Counted from the first letter of the stretch, positions 16,649 through 26,093 are shown. The stretch: 64,000 nucleotides of DNA from Liminaster sp045617885 (GCA_045617885.1 JAZLJN010000031.1:1-64000), one strand, 5' to 3'. A program made the numbers and translations. The notes: generated from the sequence alone by a model not told the origin.

Positions 16649-17575
16649 TTATTGCTGATAGGAGTCAATATAGCGCTGGTGCTTGTCTTCAAAGATATCA
16701 TCAATGGTAATGAGGATGCCGCTCTCTTCAACGTCACCGAACTCGTCATTGATAGCCGTTCCGAAGGTTTTCATCGTAGGGCTGAGCAGCATGTAGGCGT
16801 TGACAAGTGGCGGGATGTTGTATCCGAGCTTGCGAACTTCTGAATTCAAGACCTTATAATCTGCCTGGAAACTGTTATGACAGAAGAGCTGCTGCATGGC
16901 GGCAACATCCGTATACGTCTGCAGTGGTGTGAAAGGCCAGATGAGCTGATCAGGATCCGGGAAATACTTCTTGAGGAAGTACAGAATCATATTGCGTCCC
17001 TCTTGCGGATAAGAAGGATACATGGTGAACTTTCCGTAGAAATACTTTACGTTAGGCAAAGTGACAGCCAGGGCTCCCAGACCGTCCCACAGATTGTCAA
17101 GTGTGAAAAGGCTTCTGGCTCCGCTGCGGCTGGACTGGCGGTCAACTACGACAAACGAGCGTCCAAGCTCAAGCATATAGGGCATGTATTCCTCTATGAA
17201 TTGCTGGCTGTAGCCAAACATGTGGCTGGTGGCAAGATGTGGCTGTCCGTCCGCTTTGATCACAATATCCGGGCCATTGATGTAACGATAGCCGCCCAGT
17301 ATCTCCTCATCTTTAGGATCCCACACAATCAGCTGGAGATAGGGATTCTCCATGAGGTCAAACTCATCAATATCACAGTCAAGGCCAGTACCTCCACCTG
17401 CATCGCGGAAAGCAATCTCGCGCAATCTGCCCACTTCACGCATGAGCATGGGACATTCACGTCCGTTGAAGATGTAAAGCTCAGTGCCGCCTTTGCGACT
17501 ATGGCGGAGCAGGGTTGCCTTGCCCGTCAGTTCATTCTTAAGGTCGCTCTTGGCGATGGGAGAAATAATATCCAT
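16649..17575 (-). CDS. glsB: Glycine-lipid N-acyltransferase, GlsB-like
   Basis: GlsB of Bacteroides thetaiotaomicron transfers a 3-hydroxy fatty acid to glycine, the first step of glycine-lipid synthesis. This 308-aa protein matches that GNAT-type, hemolysin-like acyltransferase family, with the core REVGRLREIAFRDAGGGTG near 46-64 and LELGRSFVV near 134-142. It has no signal peptide and should act at the inner face of the inner membrane. It lies 17 nt downstream of the O-acyltransferase gene, which supports the pairing. The assignment rests on family and context; acyl-acceptor specificity cannot be seen in the sequence. Confidence 0.82.
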   Translation of the reverse strand: MDIISPIAKSDLKNELTGKATLLRHSRKGGTELYIFNGRECPMLMREVGRLREIAFRDAGGGTGLDCDIDEFDLMENPYLQLIVWDPKDEEILGGYRYINGPDIVIKADGQPHLATSHMFGYSQQFIEEYMPYMLELGRSFVVVDRQSSRSGARSLFTLDNLWDGLGALAVTLPNVKYFYGKFTMYPSYPQEGRNMILYFLKKYFPDPDQLIWPFTPLQTYTDVAAMQQLFCHNSFQADYKVLNSEVRKLGYNIPPLVNAYMLLSPTMKTFGTAINDEFGDVEESGILITIDDIFEDKHQRYIDSYQQ

Positions 17576-17592
17576 GGAGGTTTGTTAGCTCG

Positions 17593-18447
17593 TTATTTAT
17601 TGTTGTCACTCAAGGAGTAGCTCTGCTGGCGGAGCCATTGCGCCCACTCTGTCGGAGTTTTGGACTTGTCGGTAAACGTCTGCCAGGAGATTGGCTTGCC
17701 TACGGTGATGGTGAACGTCTTGTTTCGTGCCGTCTTCATCATCTGCCAAGGCAGGAGGATGAGTCCGATGTTGAATTTCATGCCCAGCTTTCTGCGTATC
17801 CACTCCAGTGCATAAAAAGTCACGGAGTTTCTGCCCTCAAAGTGCATGGGTATCACATCGCGCTGGCTTTCGATAGCCTGGGTGATGACCGACTTCTTCC
17901 ATTCAACATCCTGTATCCGTCCGTCTATGTATCGGCTGCAGAATCCTGCGGGGAAAGACATGATCTGTGTGTCGGGGTCGTTGTAGGCATCATTGATGGC
18001 CTCCATATCCTCGCGTTTCTGCTTGCCCAGGGTATTGACAGGCAAAAACACCGGTTGCAGAGCCACAATGTACATCAACAGGTCATTGACAATAACCTTG
18101 AATCTCGGATACTTATTACCAAAGACATTGATATATGAGATGCCGTCAAAGGCGCCGAGAGGATGATTGGAGACAAAGATGTATCTCCCGTCATCCGGAA
18201 TATTCTCCATGCCTCGGAGCACATATTTGACATTGAGGCGCTTGCACATACCTTGGGCAAAATCCTTGCCTTCTACATCCTTCAGGGAGGTGATGGTCTC
18301 GTTCATCTCCTTCTGGCAGACAAGCCATGCGGCGAACTTGAACAGCCACTTGGGAATCTTCGGATATTGCTTGGGGGCTTTCTGCTTGATAGCCTCTTCG
18401 ATGTTGATGAGTCTTGCTTCGTACATATCAATATACCTTTCGTCCAT
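17593..18447 (-). CDS. glsA: Glycine-lipid O-acyltransferase, GlsA-like (PlsC family)
   Basis: This 284-aa membrane-associated acyltransferase belongs to the PlsC/LPLAT superfamily. In Bacteroides, GlsA adds the second fatty acid to N-acylglycine to complete glycine lipid. The catalytic block is FVSNHPLGAFD near 91-101; here His and Asp are separated by five residues rather than the textbook four. The second block FPAGFCSRYIDG near 160-171 and EGRNSV near 202-207 follow. The start overlaps the end of pyrC by 20 nt, indicating translational coupling. General phospholipid acylation is the alternative role. Confidence 0.82.
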   Translation of the reverse strand: MDERYIDMYEARLINIEEAIKQKAPKQYPKIPKWLFKFAAWLVCQKEMNETITSLKDVEGKDFAQGMCKRLNVKYVLRGMENIPDDGRYIFVSNHPLGAFDGISYINVFGNKYPRFKVIVNDLLMYIVALQPVFLPVNTLGKQKREDMEAINDAYNDPDTQIMSFPAGFCSRYIDGRIQDVEWKKSVITQAIESQRDVIPMHFEGRNSVTFYALEWIRRKLGMKFNIGLILLPWQMMKTARNKTFTITVGKPISWQTFTDKSKTPTEWAQWLRQQSYSLSDNNK

Positions 18448-19714
18448 TTACCCATGTGGACATGATACGATGGCTGAACGTCTCTCCTTCGAACGGACTC
18501 CAGCCGCACTTGGAAAGGATGTTCTCTTTGCAGACCTTCGTATTGTCTTGGGTAGAAACCAATACCAGATCGGCATAGTTGCCTTCACGGATTTCTCCTC
18601 TGCCTTGCAGGTTGAAGCGCTGGGCAGGATTCTGACACATGAGTTCTACCAATTTATTGAGCGGCAGAATGCCTTGCTTACAGAGTTCGAGCATGGCAAG
18701 GAGGCTGTACTGAATGCTTGGCATGCCGCTGGCGGCACGGAGGGCTCCTCCCTGTTTGTCGCTCAGGAGATGTGGCGCGTGGTCAGTAGCCACATTACAG
18801 ATGCTGCCGTTGGTCAATGCCCGGCGGAGTGCATCACGATCCTGGATGCGCTTGATGGCAGGATTGCATTTGATCAGGGCGCCTTTGCTCCGATAATCTT
18901 CCTGGCTGAACCACAGATGGGCTACGCAGGCTTCCAGTGTGATGTTACTATTAGCTCGGGTGGCAATATAGTTAAGCTCATCTTCTGTGGTAAGGTGGCA
19001 TACGTGAAGCTGAGCATCAGTTTCAAGCGCCAGTTCTACTGCCATCCGGGTAGTCTCAAGGCAAGCCTGCGCATTGCGTATCTTTGGATGGTATTCGATA
19101 GGAACCTCCTTCTCGCCAAAGAGTTGGCGGTATTGGTCAGCATTCTTGCAGATAATATCCTCGCTCTCTGAATGGATGCCGATGACGCGCTGGGTACCAG
19201 CAAAAAGCTGGTGAAGTTTTTCCCGGTTGTTCATTAACATTCCTCCGGTGGAGGAGCCCAGGAAGACTTTAAATCCGCAAATCAGATCTTTGTGGGGCGA
19301 ATCTGGACGACCGTAGTCTGCCAGTGCCTGTTCGATATTGTCGCTGGTGATGCCGTACCACAAGCCATAGTTCACTACACACTTCTCTCCGAAGAGCTTT
19401 CTTTTTTCTTCCAAAGCTTCAGGGGTAGTGGTGGTAGGCTTGACGTTGGGCATATCAAGCACATAGGTTACGCCACCAGCAGCTGCCGCACGGCTTTCAC
19501 TGGCGATGTCTGCCTTCTGAGTGAGGCCGGGTTCACGAAAATGCACGTGAGCGTCAATAGCACCAGGCAGGAGCATGAGCGAGGGGTCAGCCTCCTGTTC
19601 GGGGATGATCTGCTTGATTTTGCCATCGGCTATCACGACGGTAGCTGGCTGAAGCCTTCCGTCATGAAACACGTTGACCTTCTGAATCAGAGTTTCGGAT
19701 ATTCTCGCGTCCAT
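18428..19714 (-). CDS. pyrC: Dihydroorotase
   Basis: Dihydroorotase cyclises carbamoyl aspartate to dihydroorotate in pyrimidine synthesis. The 428-aa cytosolic amidohydrolase shows the metal-binding HxH in DAHVHFREPG near 54-63, a histidine in GIHSES, the CHLTTEDE segment and the catalytic aspartate in VATDHAPHL near 304-312. The length fits class I enzymes. It overlaps the glycosyltransferase gene upstream by 28 nt and glsA downstream by 20 nt, so it is the middle of a tightly packed operon that otherwise serves the envelope. Confidence 0.93.
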   Translation of the reverse strand: MDARISETLIQKVNVFHDGRLQPATVVIADGKIKQIIPEQEADPSLMLLPGAIDAHVHFREPGLTQKADIASESRAAAAGGVTYVLDMPNVKPTTTTPEALEEKRKLFGEKCVVNYGLWYGITSDNIEQALADYGRPDSPHKDLICGFKVFLGSSTGGMLMNNREKLHQLFAGTQRVIGIHSESEDIICKNADQYRQLFGEKEVPIEYHPKIRNAQACLETTRMAVELALETDAQLHVCHLTTEDELNYIATRANSNITLEACVAHLWFSQEDYRSKGALIKCNPAIKRIQDRDALRRALTNGSICNVATDHAPHLLSDKQGGALRAASGMPSIQYSLLAMLELCKQGILPLNKLVELMCQNPAQRFNLQGRGEIREGNYADLVLVSTQDNTKVCKENILSKCGWSPFEGETFSHRIMSTWVNGRKVY

Positions 19715-20439
19715 GAGCCTGTCTTAAGTTTGATTACACCGAATACTGCCTCGCTGAAGATGCCGCCAGACATCTTGGAGGTGCCGAGCACACGGTTGGT
19801 GAAGATAATGGGGACTTCAATAATCCTGGCACCCATCATCATGGCTGTAAATTTCATTTCAATCTGGAAAGCATAGCCCTTGAAGCGTACTTGATCAAGC
19901 TCCATCTTCTCAAGCAGGCGGCGGCGATAGCAAACAAAGCCTGCTGTAGAGTCATGTACCTGCATTCCGGTCACCATACGGACATAAACAGAAGCATAGT
20001 ATGACATCAGGACTCGTCCAATTGGCCAGTTCACCACATTGACGCCCGAAACATACCGGCTGCCAATTGACAGGTCTGCCCCCTGCTCACGGCATGCTGC
20101 AAGCAGGCGGAGCAGATCGTCAGGATTATGGCTGAAATCTGCATCCATCTCGAACGTATAGTCATAACCGTGCTCCAGACTCCATTTGAAGCCTGCAATA
20201 TAGGCAGTACCAAGTCCCAGCTTGCCGCTTCGCTCTATCAGATGCAGCTGCTCGGGGAATTCCTTCTGCAGGTTCTTTACTATTGCGGCTGTTCCATCAG
20301 GAGAACCGTCGTCGATGACAAGTACATGAAAAGACTCGCTAAGCCGGAAGACGTAGCGGATTATCTGTTCAATATTTTCCTTTTCGTTATATGTCGGGAT
20401 TATTACCAGGCATCGATCGGGCTGATTCGTATCCATCAT
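19687..20439 (-). CDS. Polyprenyl-phosphate glycosyltransferase (dolichol-phosphate mannosyltransferase-like, GT2)
   Basis: This 250-aa GT2 enzyme resembles polyprenol/dolichol-phosphate mannose synthases, which load a sugar from a nucleotide donor onto a lipid phosphate carrier. It shows VIIPTYNEKENIE near 12-24, VIDDGSPDGT near 40-49 and the metal-binding DADFSHNPDDL near 98-108. No transmembrane segment is evident, as in the soluble single-domain Dpm1 type. It is the first gene of the pyrC-glsA-glsB operon, with promoter box 20456-20463. The transferred sugar is unknown. A downstream GT-C acceptor enzyme is not in this window. Confidence 0.87.
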   Translation of the reverse strand: MMDTNQPDRCLVIIPTYNEKENIEQIIRYVFRLSESFHVLVIDDGSPDGTAAIVKNLQKEFPEQLHLIERSGKLGLGTAYIAGFKWSLEHGYDYTFEMDADFSHNPDDLLRLLAACREQGADLSIGSRYVSGVNVVNWPIGRVLMSYYASVYVRMVTGMQVHDSTAGFVCYRRRLLEKMELDQVRFKGYAFQIEMKFTAMMMGARIIEVPIIFTNRVLGTSKMSGGIFSEAVFGVIKLKTGSWTREYPKL

Positions 20440-20455
20440 AGTGAAAAATTTGGTG

Positions 20456-20463
20456 CAAAGATA
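20456..20463 (-). promoter_or_regulatory. -7 promoter box of the GT2-pyrC-glsA-glsB operon
   Basis: TATCTTTG on the minus strand fits TAnnTTTG and starts transcription near 20450, about 10 nt before the ATG at 20439. A second ATG follows at once at 20436. Confidence 0.6.
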
Positions 20464-20557
20464 GTCAGTTTTGCCTTAAAATGCGCATTTTATAGACAAA
20501 ATTTACTTTTTTCGACATTTTCTGCACAAATATGGTTCATTTTAGAGAAAATATACT

Positions 20558-20565
20558 TATTTTTG
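20558..20565 (+). promoter_or_regulatory. -7 promoter box of the TPR/PD40 gene
   Basis: TATTTTTG fits TAnnTTTG and would start transcription near 20571, leaving a leader of under 20 nt before the ATG at 20588. Confidence 0.5.
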
Positions 20566-20587
20566 CACTCCAAAAATTGCAATTGCG

Positions 20588-21952
20588 ATGAAGAGAAGAA
20601 TCCTATTCCTTATATTACTTTTGTTGCAAGTCTCTGTTTGCTCTCTGTCTGCCGTCACCAAGAAGGATGTCCTTTCGTTGATTGAGGGGCAGCATTATGT
20701 GCAGGCAATAAGTGCTCTCCAGACGTTGATGCAGCAGCCAGGCAATGCAAGAGATGCCGAATGCAACAAGCTGATGGGGCAGTCCTTGTGTATGACGGGG
20801 CGCTATGAGGAGTCTGTCCCTTACCTCGAATTTGCGATCAAACAGAATAAGAAAAGTGGTGCTCTCTGGTATCTGGCTATATCACGGCAGCATCTGTATG
20901 ACTTCGAAGGGGCACTTGATGCACTTGATTCTTATCGCCCTGTATTGAATTCGGACTTTTGGATTTCTCGGGCAGACAGCCTTGAGAATATGATACAGCA
21001 GGGACTGCGTGCCATGGAGCATGTGCAGGATGTGGTGGTGATTGATAGCCTCTGTGTGTCACGTTCATCTTTCTTTTCAAGCTATCAGCTGGGCGCAGAA
21101 TCGGGACGTGTGCTTCATGATGACGACTATGGGTTGTTCTTTGAGAATCAGGCAGCGGACTATCGCATCTATTCTGTCGGCAATAAACTTTATCAGTGTC
21201 ATAGGATACAGGGCGAATGGGAAGAGATGGATCTCTTGCCAGGATTGGGTAGTGAACAGTTTCGAGTGATAGATCCTTTCATGCGGAGTGATGGCGAGAC
21301 GCTTTATTTCGCTACTGACAGTATTCCGGGCATCGGAGGGCTGGATATTTACAGGACCAAATACAATGCAGAAGAGGGTGTCTATTACCAGCCGGAGCGT
21401 TTGGGTATGCCTTTTAATTCACCTTTTGATGATTACATGCTTGCCATTGATGAGACCCATCAGGTAGGATGGTGGGCCACAAACAGGAATTGTGATGCGG
21501 AGCATGTCATGATTTATATCTTCTTGCTGGAGGATGATCCTGAATATCTGGATGAGGCTACCCCTTCAGAGGCTCGTTTGGACAATATTGCAAGCACATG
21601 GCGCGAGGAGGGAGGGTATGCAGATCTGATTGCTTCCTTAAAAGAACCAGCACAGATAGACGCCCCTGTTCCGCAGATTCGGATTATAATCAATGATCAG
21701 AAAGAGTATTCTCATGAAGATCAGTTCGCTTCAGCTGCCGCCCGGGCTGCTTATAAGGAAAGTTTGGCGTTAGAGGAACAATTAGAATCCCTTAATGAGC
21801 AGCTTGCCTCGTTGCGTGAGGAGTATATCAATGCAGACAAGGCTCGGCGAAAGCAACTGTCATCTCAAATCCTCAAGCTTGAAGAGCGGTTATTCATTAT
21901 TCAGGCTCAACAACGCTCAAAGGTTAAGATGTATCGAAGCCTCGAACAATAA
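20588..21952 (+). CDS. Exported TPR and PD40 beta-propeller-like protein
   Basis: This 454-aa protein has a signal peptide (MKRRILFLILLLLQVSVCSLSA). TPR-like helices follow at about 25-125 (CLTGRYEES-type and FEGALDALD segments). A beta-propeller-like region of PD40 type lies at about 150-310, with DPFMRSDGETLYFATDSIPGIGGLDIY carrying the typical SxDGxxLYFxS pattern. The last 80 residues form a charged coiled coil. TPR-PD40 proteins in Bacteroidetes include PorE and periplasmic scaffolds, but this one lacks the OmpA domain of PorE. I therefore call it only by its architecture. It stands alone, divergent from the GT2 operon. Confidence 0.72.
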   Translation: MKRRILFLILLLLQVSVCSLSAVTKKDVLSLIEGQHYVQAISALQTLMQQPGNARDAECNKLMGQSLCMTGRYEESVPYLEFAIKQNKKSGALWYLAISRQHLYDFEGALDALDSYRPVLNSDFWISRADSLENMIQQGLRAMEHVQDVVVIDSLCVSRSSFFSSYQLGAESGRVLHDDDYGLFFENQAADYRIYSVGNKLYQCHRIQGEWEEMDLLPGLGSEQFRVIDPFMRSDGETLYFATDSIPGIGGLDIYRTKYNAEEGVYYQPERLGMPFNSPFDDYMLAIDETHQVGWWATNRNCDAEHVMIYIFLLEDDPEYLDEATPSEARLDNIASTWREEGGYADLIASLKEPAQIDAPVPQIRIIINDQKEYSHEDQFASAAARAAYKESLALEEQLESLNEQLASLREEYINADKARRKQLSSQILKLEERLFIIQAQQRSKVKMYRSLEQ

Positions 21953-22296
21953 GCTTTTGCATTTATATATATTTAAAATGTGTATCATTTGTACGTCATT
22001 TTAAGGTTCATCTTGATATTTAAAGCCATTATTAGTGGTGCTAAAGACACAAAAAAGCAAAAAAAAGAGTTTTGTGTATGATATTCACTACAAAAGATGG
22101 AATTGTGATAGTTTGGGGTTGCAAAATGATATGGGAAACAAGTGAAAATGTTAATATTTTTTAAATTGTTGGTAATTTGTGATTTTTTACTAAATTTAAG
22201 ATGTATATTTGCACCCAAATTTAGGCTGTCAAAAGCATTTATATTAAAGAACTAATTATATTGAAGTTGTAAATCAAATTTTATATATTAACAATT
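21953..22296. other. Intergenic region before the coiled-coil lipoprotein
   Basis: This AT-rich 344-nt stretch shows no gene. It contains the -7 box at 22204-22211, followed by a leader of about 80 nt. Nothing else recognisable was found. Confidence 0.6.
22204..22211 (+). promoter_or_regulatory. -7 promoter box of the coiled-coil lipoprotein/ompA unit
   Basis: TATATTTG matches TAnnTTTG. A TTTG at 22176-22179 is 24 nt upstream, slightly longer than the usual 19-21. Transcription should begin near 22216. Confidence 0.6.
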
Positions 22297-24876
22297 ATGA
22301 GAAAGAAAACTTATTTTGCACTCGCACTGCTTGGTGCAGTCGTTGGTATGAGTGCCTTCTCGTCTTGTAAGGATGATTATGACACTTACACAGAGGTTCG
22401 TAATGAACTTTATGGTCAGTCAACATTGATCAAGGGCTTGCAGACAACAATCACTGAACTTCAGAGCCGTATCTCTGGTCTTGAGGCTGTTCAGAATGCT
22501 TGCAGTTGTGATCCTAGCAAGTTTGCTAGCAAGGCAGAATATGATTCTGCAATGGCAAGTCTTAATACCCAGATTGCTAATTTGAACGGCGATGTGCTGA
22601 ATCTTAAGAATGCTTTAAGTCAAGATTCTGTTAATATTGATTCGCTGTTGCTTCGCATGAGTGCTGCAGAGCAGGACATTATCAATGCTAATGCTCATAT
22701 CAGTATTCTTGGTGATAGTGTGGCTAATCTCTACACTAATTATATTACTTTGGGCGGTCAACTTGCAAATACGATTTCAAGCCTTGATTCCCTTTGTTTG
22801 CGTAACACTCTCCTTGAGAACAAGGTTGATTCTTTAATTGACTCTCTTCGTCAAGAGGTTAATGATTTGATAGACGAGGAAATTGCTGCGGCTATGGAGG
22901 CTGTAGATAATAAGATTGATTCTGTAACCGGTAAAGTTGATCTGTTGGATACTAAACTTGGAACATTGACCGATGCCGTCAATCAGAAAGATGAAGAACT
23001 TCAGGAAGCTATTGATTCTTTGACTAATCGTATGGTCGAGGTAGAGAAACGTGTGGCTAAACTTGAGGATGCTCAGCGTAAGTTGATCACCGGCATTACT
23101 CTTAATGCTACTGACAATTCTGTGATCGGTTCAATCAACACTCCAGTTGGTATCCGCACCAACCTTCTTCTTGCTTACTATGGTAAGTCAGTAAATGATG
23201 TTACCTTCCCAACTGATGGCTCAACTGTAGGTTATATCAATGAGGAGGAGGCTCTTACTGATGCTGAGGCTGCTTTCATCACCGCTGCTGGCGTTGAGTC
23301 TGTTAATATCGCTTCTGGCGATTATATCTTGGCTTCTGGCAACAATGCAGGTACTCTCTACCTTACCATTAACCCAAATACTGTAGATTATTCAGGCAAG
23401 ACTCTTCAGCTTGTTAACTCTCAGGGTGTAGCTCCTGCTCTTACTCTCAGCCCACTCAAGCTCTCTGATCACGTTCTCAGCTTCGGTATGACCCGTGCTA
23501 ATGAGAATGGTTTCTATGAGGCTGGTGTAAGCGTTTCTGCTGATGATATTGAGAGCGGCAACCTTAACAAGTTTGAACTTGATAAGGATGAGGTAATCAA
23601 TACTGCGAAGTCTCTCGTTAACGCTATCAAGGGTCGTAAGATTGCTGAGATTGCTCAGACCGTTTATGACATGATTAATCCTGACCTTGATGCATACGCA
23701 ATGAAGGCTTCTTATGAGAACGTTGATGGCGAGGTTAGCAGCGTCTTCTCTGATTACAATGTTGCTGCTGCTGCTGTTAATGCTCCAAGCTTCGGCCTTA
23801 TTGATGCTATTCCTCATGTTGAGAAGGTTCCAGGATATGATCGTGCTCAGAATTTCATCGATTATATCGCTAATAAGGTTAACGGCATCTTCAATCAGGT
23901 TAGCCTTCCAAGCATCACCATCACTGGCGTTTCTGTTGCTCCACTGAACCTTGATCCTGCAACTCTTGCTGACTTTGTTATCCGCGTTTCTACTATGCTG
24001 GATCCATACAGCGACATGTATGTAGTTGTTCCTGTAGTTGAAAATGGTGCTTATGTAATGAAGGATGGCAAGCACACTTGGCAGGTAGTTGACCGTACCA
24101 CTGGTGAGGCTGTAAATGATGTAGAGCTTAATGACACCGAGGCTGCTAATCTTTTGGCTTGCTATGAGTCTGGTGATTATAGCGATTATGAGACAGGTCG
24201 TCCTTCTGACTACATCGAGGCATTCGTCGTTTATGATCTCGCAAGCTCAATTGAGGAGCTCATCAATGAGGTATATGACACCGCTACTGCACCAATTAAT
24301 GATGTAAATCAGATGGTGGCTGATATCAATGATTTCCTTGCTGATGTTAATTCAGTCCTTGGTCAGTTGAACTCTGTACAGAATACTGTAAATGACCTCG
24401 CTTCTTCTATGCACAGCCTCCTCGAGACTTTGAATGCTAAGGTTGCAGGTTTCATCAACAACCTCGGTTACTATGTTAAGCCAGCTCTGCTCTGCAATGC
24501 TGCTGATGGCGCTAAGATGTTGAGCCGCTCTATCAACTATCCAAGTGAGGTTTCTGCTGAGTTCGACTTCATCGCAACTTCAATGTCTGCTGAGGTTATC
24601 GTTCCATTCGCTAAGAAGCACCTTGCTGTTGTAAACGTTTACAACATGGATCGCACTCCTGCTGATAACGCTCTTGCTCTTGCTTCTGCAGTTAATACTG
24701 GTAAGATGAATACCGTAATTGATGGCGCAGGTGATGGCACACTCAGCGATCCTAAGCCAGCTAACTTCGTTACTGCTTCAGGCTTCCAGGCTGGTTATAT
24801 CTACGAGGTTGCTTACTCAGTAGTTGACTACGCTGGTTATGTTTCTACTCGTCGTTACTACGTAACCGTTAAGTAA
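22297..24876 (+). CDS. Large surface lipoprotein with long N-terminal coiled coil
   Basis: This 859-aa protein has a lipoprotein signal peptide ending in FSSC (Cys about 24). Residues 30-250 are nearly continuous coiled coil with repeated IDSL and LxxxL heptad patterns. The remainder is beta-rich with a second helical stretch (about 650-725) and ends in VVDYAGYVSTRRYYVTVK. I do not recognise a named family; similar proteins occur in Prevotella as abundant surface lipoproteins. Codon choice shifts strongly here and in the next gene to GCT, GTT and CTT, unlike neighbours, consistent with very high expression. It sits 38 nt upstream of the OmpA-family gene, so the pair probably forms one transcript. 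Confidence 0.75.
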   Translation: MRKKTYFALALLGAVVGMSAFSSCKDDYDTYTEVRNELYGQSTLIKGLQTTITELQSRISGLEAVQNACSCDPSKFASKAEYDSAMASLNTQIANLNGDVLNLKNALSQDSVNIDSLLLRMSAAEQDIINANAHISILGDSVANLYTNYITLGGQLANTISSLDSLCLRNTLLENKVDSLIDSLRQEVNDLIDEEIAAAMEAVDNKIDSVTGKVDLLDTKLGTLTDAVNQKDEELQEAIDSLTNRMVEVEKRVAKLEDAQRKLITGITLNATDNSVIGSINTPVGIRTNLLLAYYGKSVNDVTFPTDGSTVGYINEEEALTDAEAAFITAAGVESVNIASGDYILASGNNAGTLYLTINPNTVDYSGKTLQLVNSQGVAPALTLSPLKLSDHVLSFGMTRANENGFYEAGVSVSADDIESGNLNKFELDKDEVINTAKSLVNAIKGRKIAEIAQTVYDMINPDLDAYAMKASYENVDGEVSSVFSDYNVAAAAVNAPSFGLIDAIPHVEKVPGYDRAQNFIDYIANKVNGIFNQVSLPSITITGVSVAPLNLDPATLADFVIRVSTMLDPYSDMYVVVPVVENGAYVMKDGKHTWQVVDRTTGEAVNDVELNDTEAANLLACYESGDYSDYETGRPSDYIEAFVVYDLASSIEELINEVYDTATAPINDVNQMVADINDFLADVNSVLGQLNSVQNTVNDLASSMHSLLETLNAKVAGFINNLGYYVKPALLCNAADGAKMLSRSINYPSEVSAEFDFIATSMSAEVIVPFAKKHLAVVNVYNMDRTPADNALALASAVNTGKMNTVIDGAGDGTLSDPKPANFVTASGFQAGYIYEVAYSVVDYAGYVSTRRYYVTVK

Positions 24877-24914
24877 ATTTTAGTAGAAGGTAATCACTTT
24901 AAAACAATTCGACT

Positions 24915-26075
24915 ATGAACTTTAAGAAAGTTATATTTTCAACCCTTCTTGCTGCCGGATGTCTCGTTGCATCCGCTCAGCAGGAGGTGAAGACTGAAAA
25001 TGTCTTCAACCCACACTGGTATGGCCAGTTGCAGATTGGCATGCAGCATACCTTGGGTGAAGTTGATTTCGGTGATTTGAATTCATTGAACCTTCAGGCT
25101 GCAGTTGGTTATCAGTTCAATCCTATCTGGGGTGCTCGTCTTACCGTTGGTGGTCTTACCAGCAAGGCTGGCGTTCAGCTCTCAAAGGAGTTCTCAAAAG
25201 GCATTAAAGAGACTTGGAGTTGGAACTATATGGCACCAACCCTCAATGCTACCTTCGATGTAACTAATGCTATCTGGGGCTTCAATCCAAACCGTCTCGT
25301 TTCGTTCGGCGTATTTGCAGGTGCAGGTCTTAACTTTGCATGGGGCAATGACGACGCAAAGACTGCTCAGGCTAACTTGAAGAAGGCCAATCCTAATCAG
25401 GCAATATATGAGGCGAATGGCGCAAAGTATGAGGATTACCTCTGTCACCGTTGGGATGATTCTCAGGTTCTCCTCGTAGGTCAGTTCGGTGCAAATCTTG
25501 ATTTCCGTTGCACTGACAACCTTTCGGTTGGTATTGAGTTCAACGCTAATGCTATTAATGATCATTATAATAGCAAGCATGCTGAGCCAAATAACTGCGA
25601 CTGGTACTTTAACACTCTCGTAGGTGCTAAGTATGCATTCGGTAAGACCTATGATGTTCGTACTACCGCACTTGAGCCAACCGTTGTAACCGAGTACATC
25701 CACGATACAATTTATGTTGAGGTTAAGGTTCCTGTTGAGGTTGCTACCCGTGAGCCACTTCGCCGTGACATCTTCTACGTAATCCGTGCTTCTGAGGTTA
25801 CTAAGGCAGAGATGCCTAAGGTTGAGGATATCGTTGCTTACCTCAACAAGTATCCTGATGCTAAGGTTAGCGTAACTGGTTATGCAGATAAGGGCACCGG
25901 TAACCCACGTATCAATGTTGGTTATGCTGAGAAGCGTGCTAAGAAGGTTGCTGACATCCTTGCTAACAAGTACGGTATCTCACGTGATCGTATGATTGTT
26001 GATTCTAAGGGTGACACTGTTCAGCCATACGAGCAGAACAACCTCAACCGTGTGACAATCTGTATTGCTGAGTAA
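24915..26075 (+). CDS. OmpA-family outer-membrane porin
   Basis: This 386-aa protein has a signal peptide (MNFKKVIFSTLLAAGCLVASA), an eight-strand-type barrel domain (about 25-235) and a C-terminal OmpA-like peptidoglycan-binding domain (about 275-385) with VTGYADKGTGNPRINVGYAE and the terminal NRVTI. The closest well-known relatives are the Pgm6/7-type major outer-membrane proteins of Porphyromonas. It links the outer membrane to peptidoglycan. Its codon use matches the upstream lipoprotein, suggesting both are abundant. A strong hairpin with a T run follows 18 nt after the stop. Confidence 0.9.
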   Translation: MNFKKVIFSTLLAAGCLVASAQQEVKTENVFNPHWYGQLQIGMQHTLGEVDFGDLNSLNLQAAVGYQFNPIWGARLTVGGLTSKAGVQLSKEFSKGIKETWSWNYMAPTLNATFDVTNAIWGFNPNRLVSFGVFAGAGLNFAWGNDDAKTAQANLKKANPNQAIYEANGAKYEDYLCHRWDDSQVLLVGQFGANLDFRCTDNLSVGIEFNANAINDHYNSKHAEPNNCDWYFNTLVGAKYAFGKTYDVRTTALEPTVVTEYIHDTIYVEVKVPVEVATREPLRRDIFYVIRASEVTKAEMPKVEDIVAYLNKYPDAKVSVTGYADKGTGNPRINVGYAEKRAKKVADILANKYGISRDRMIVDSKGDTVQPYEQNNLNRVTICIAE

Positions 26076-26093
26076 TATAGTTCTCAAATAAAC

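Noticed and set aside
18167..19171. Open frame of 334 codons opposite pyrC and glsA
   Set aside because: It spans two well-supported genes on the other strand and shows no domain, signal or promoter.
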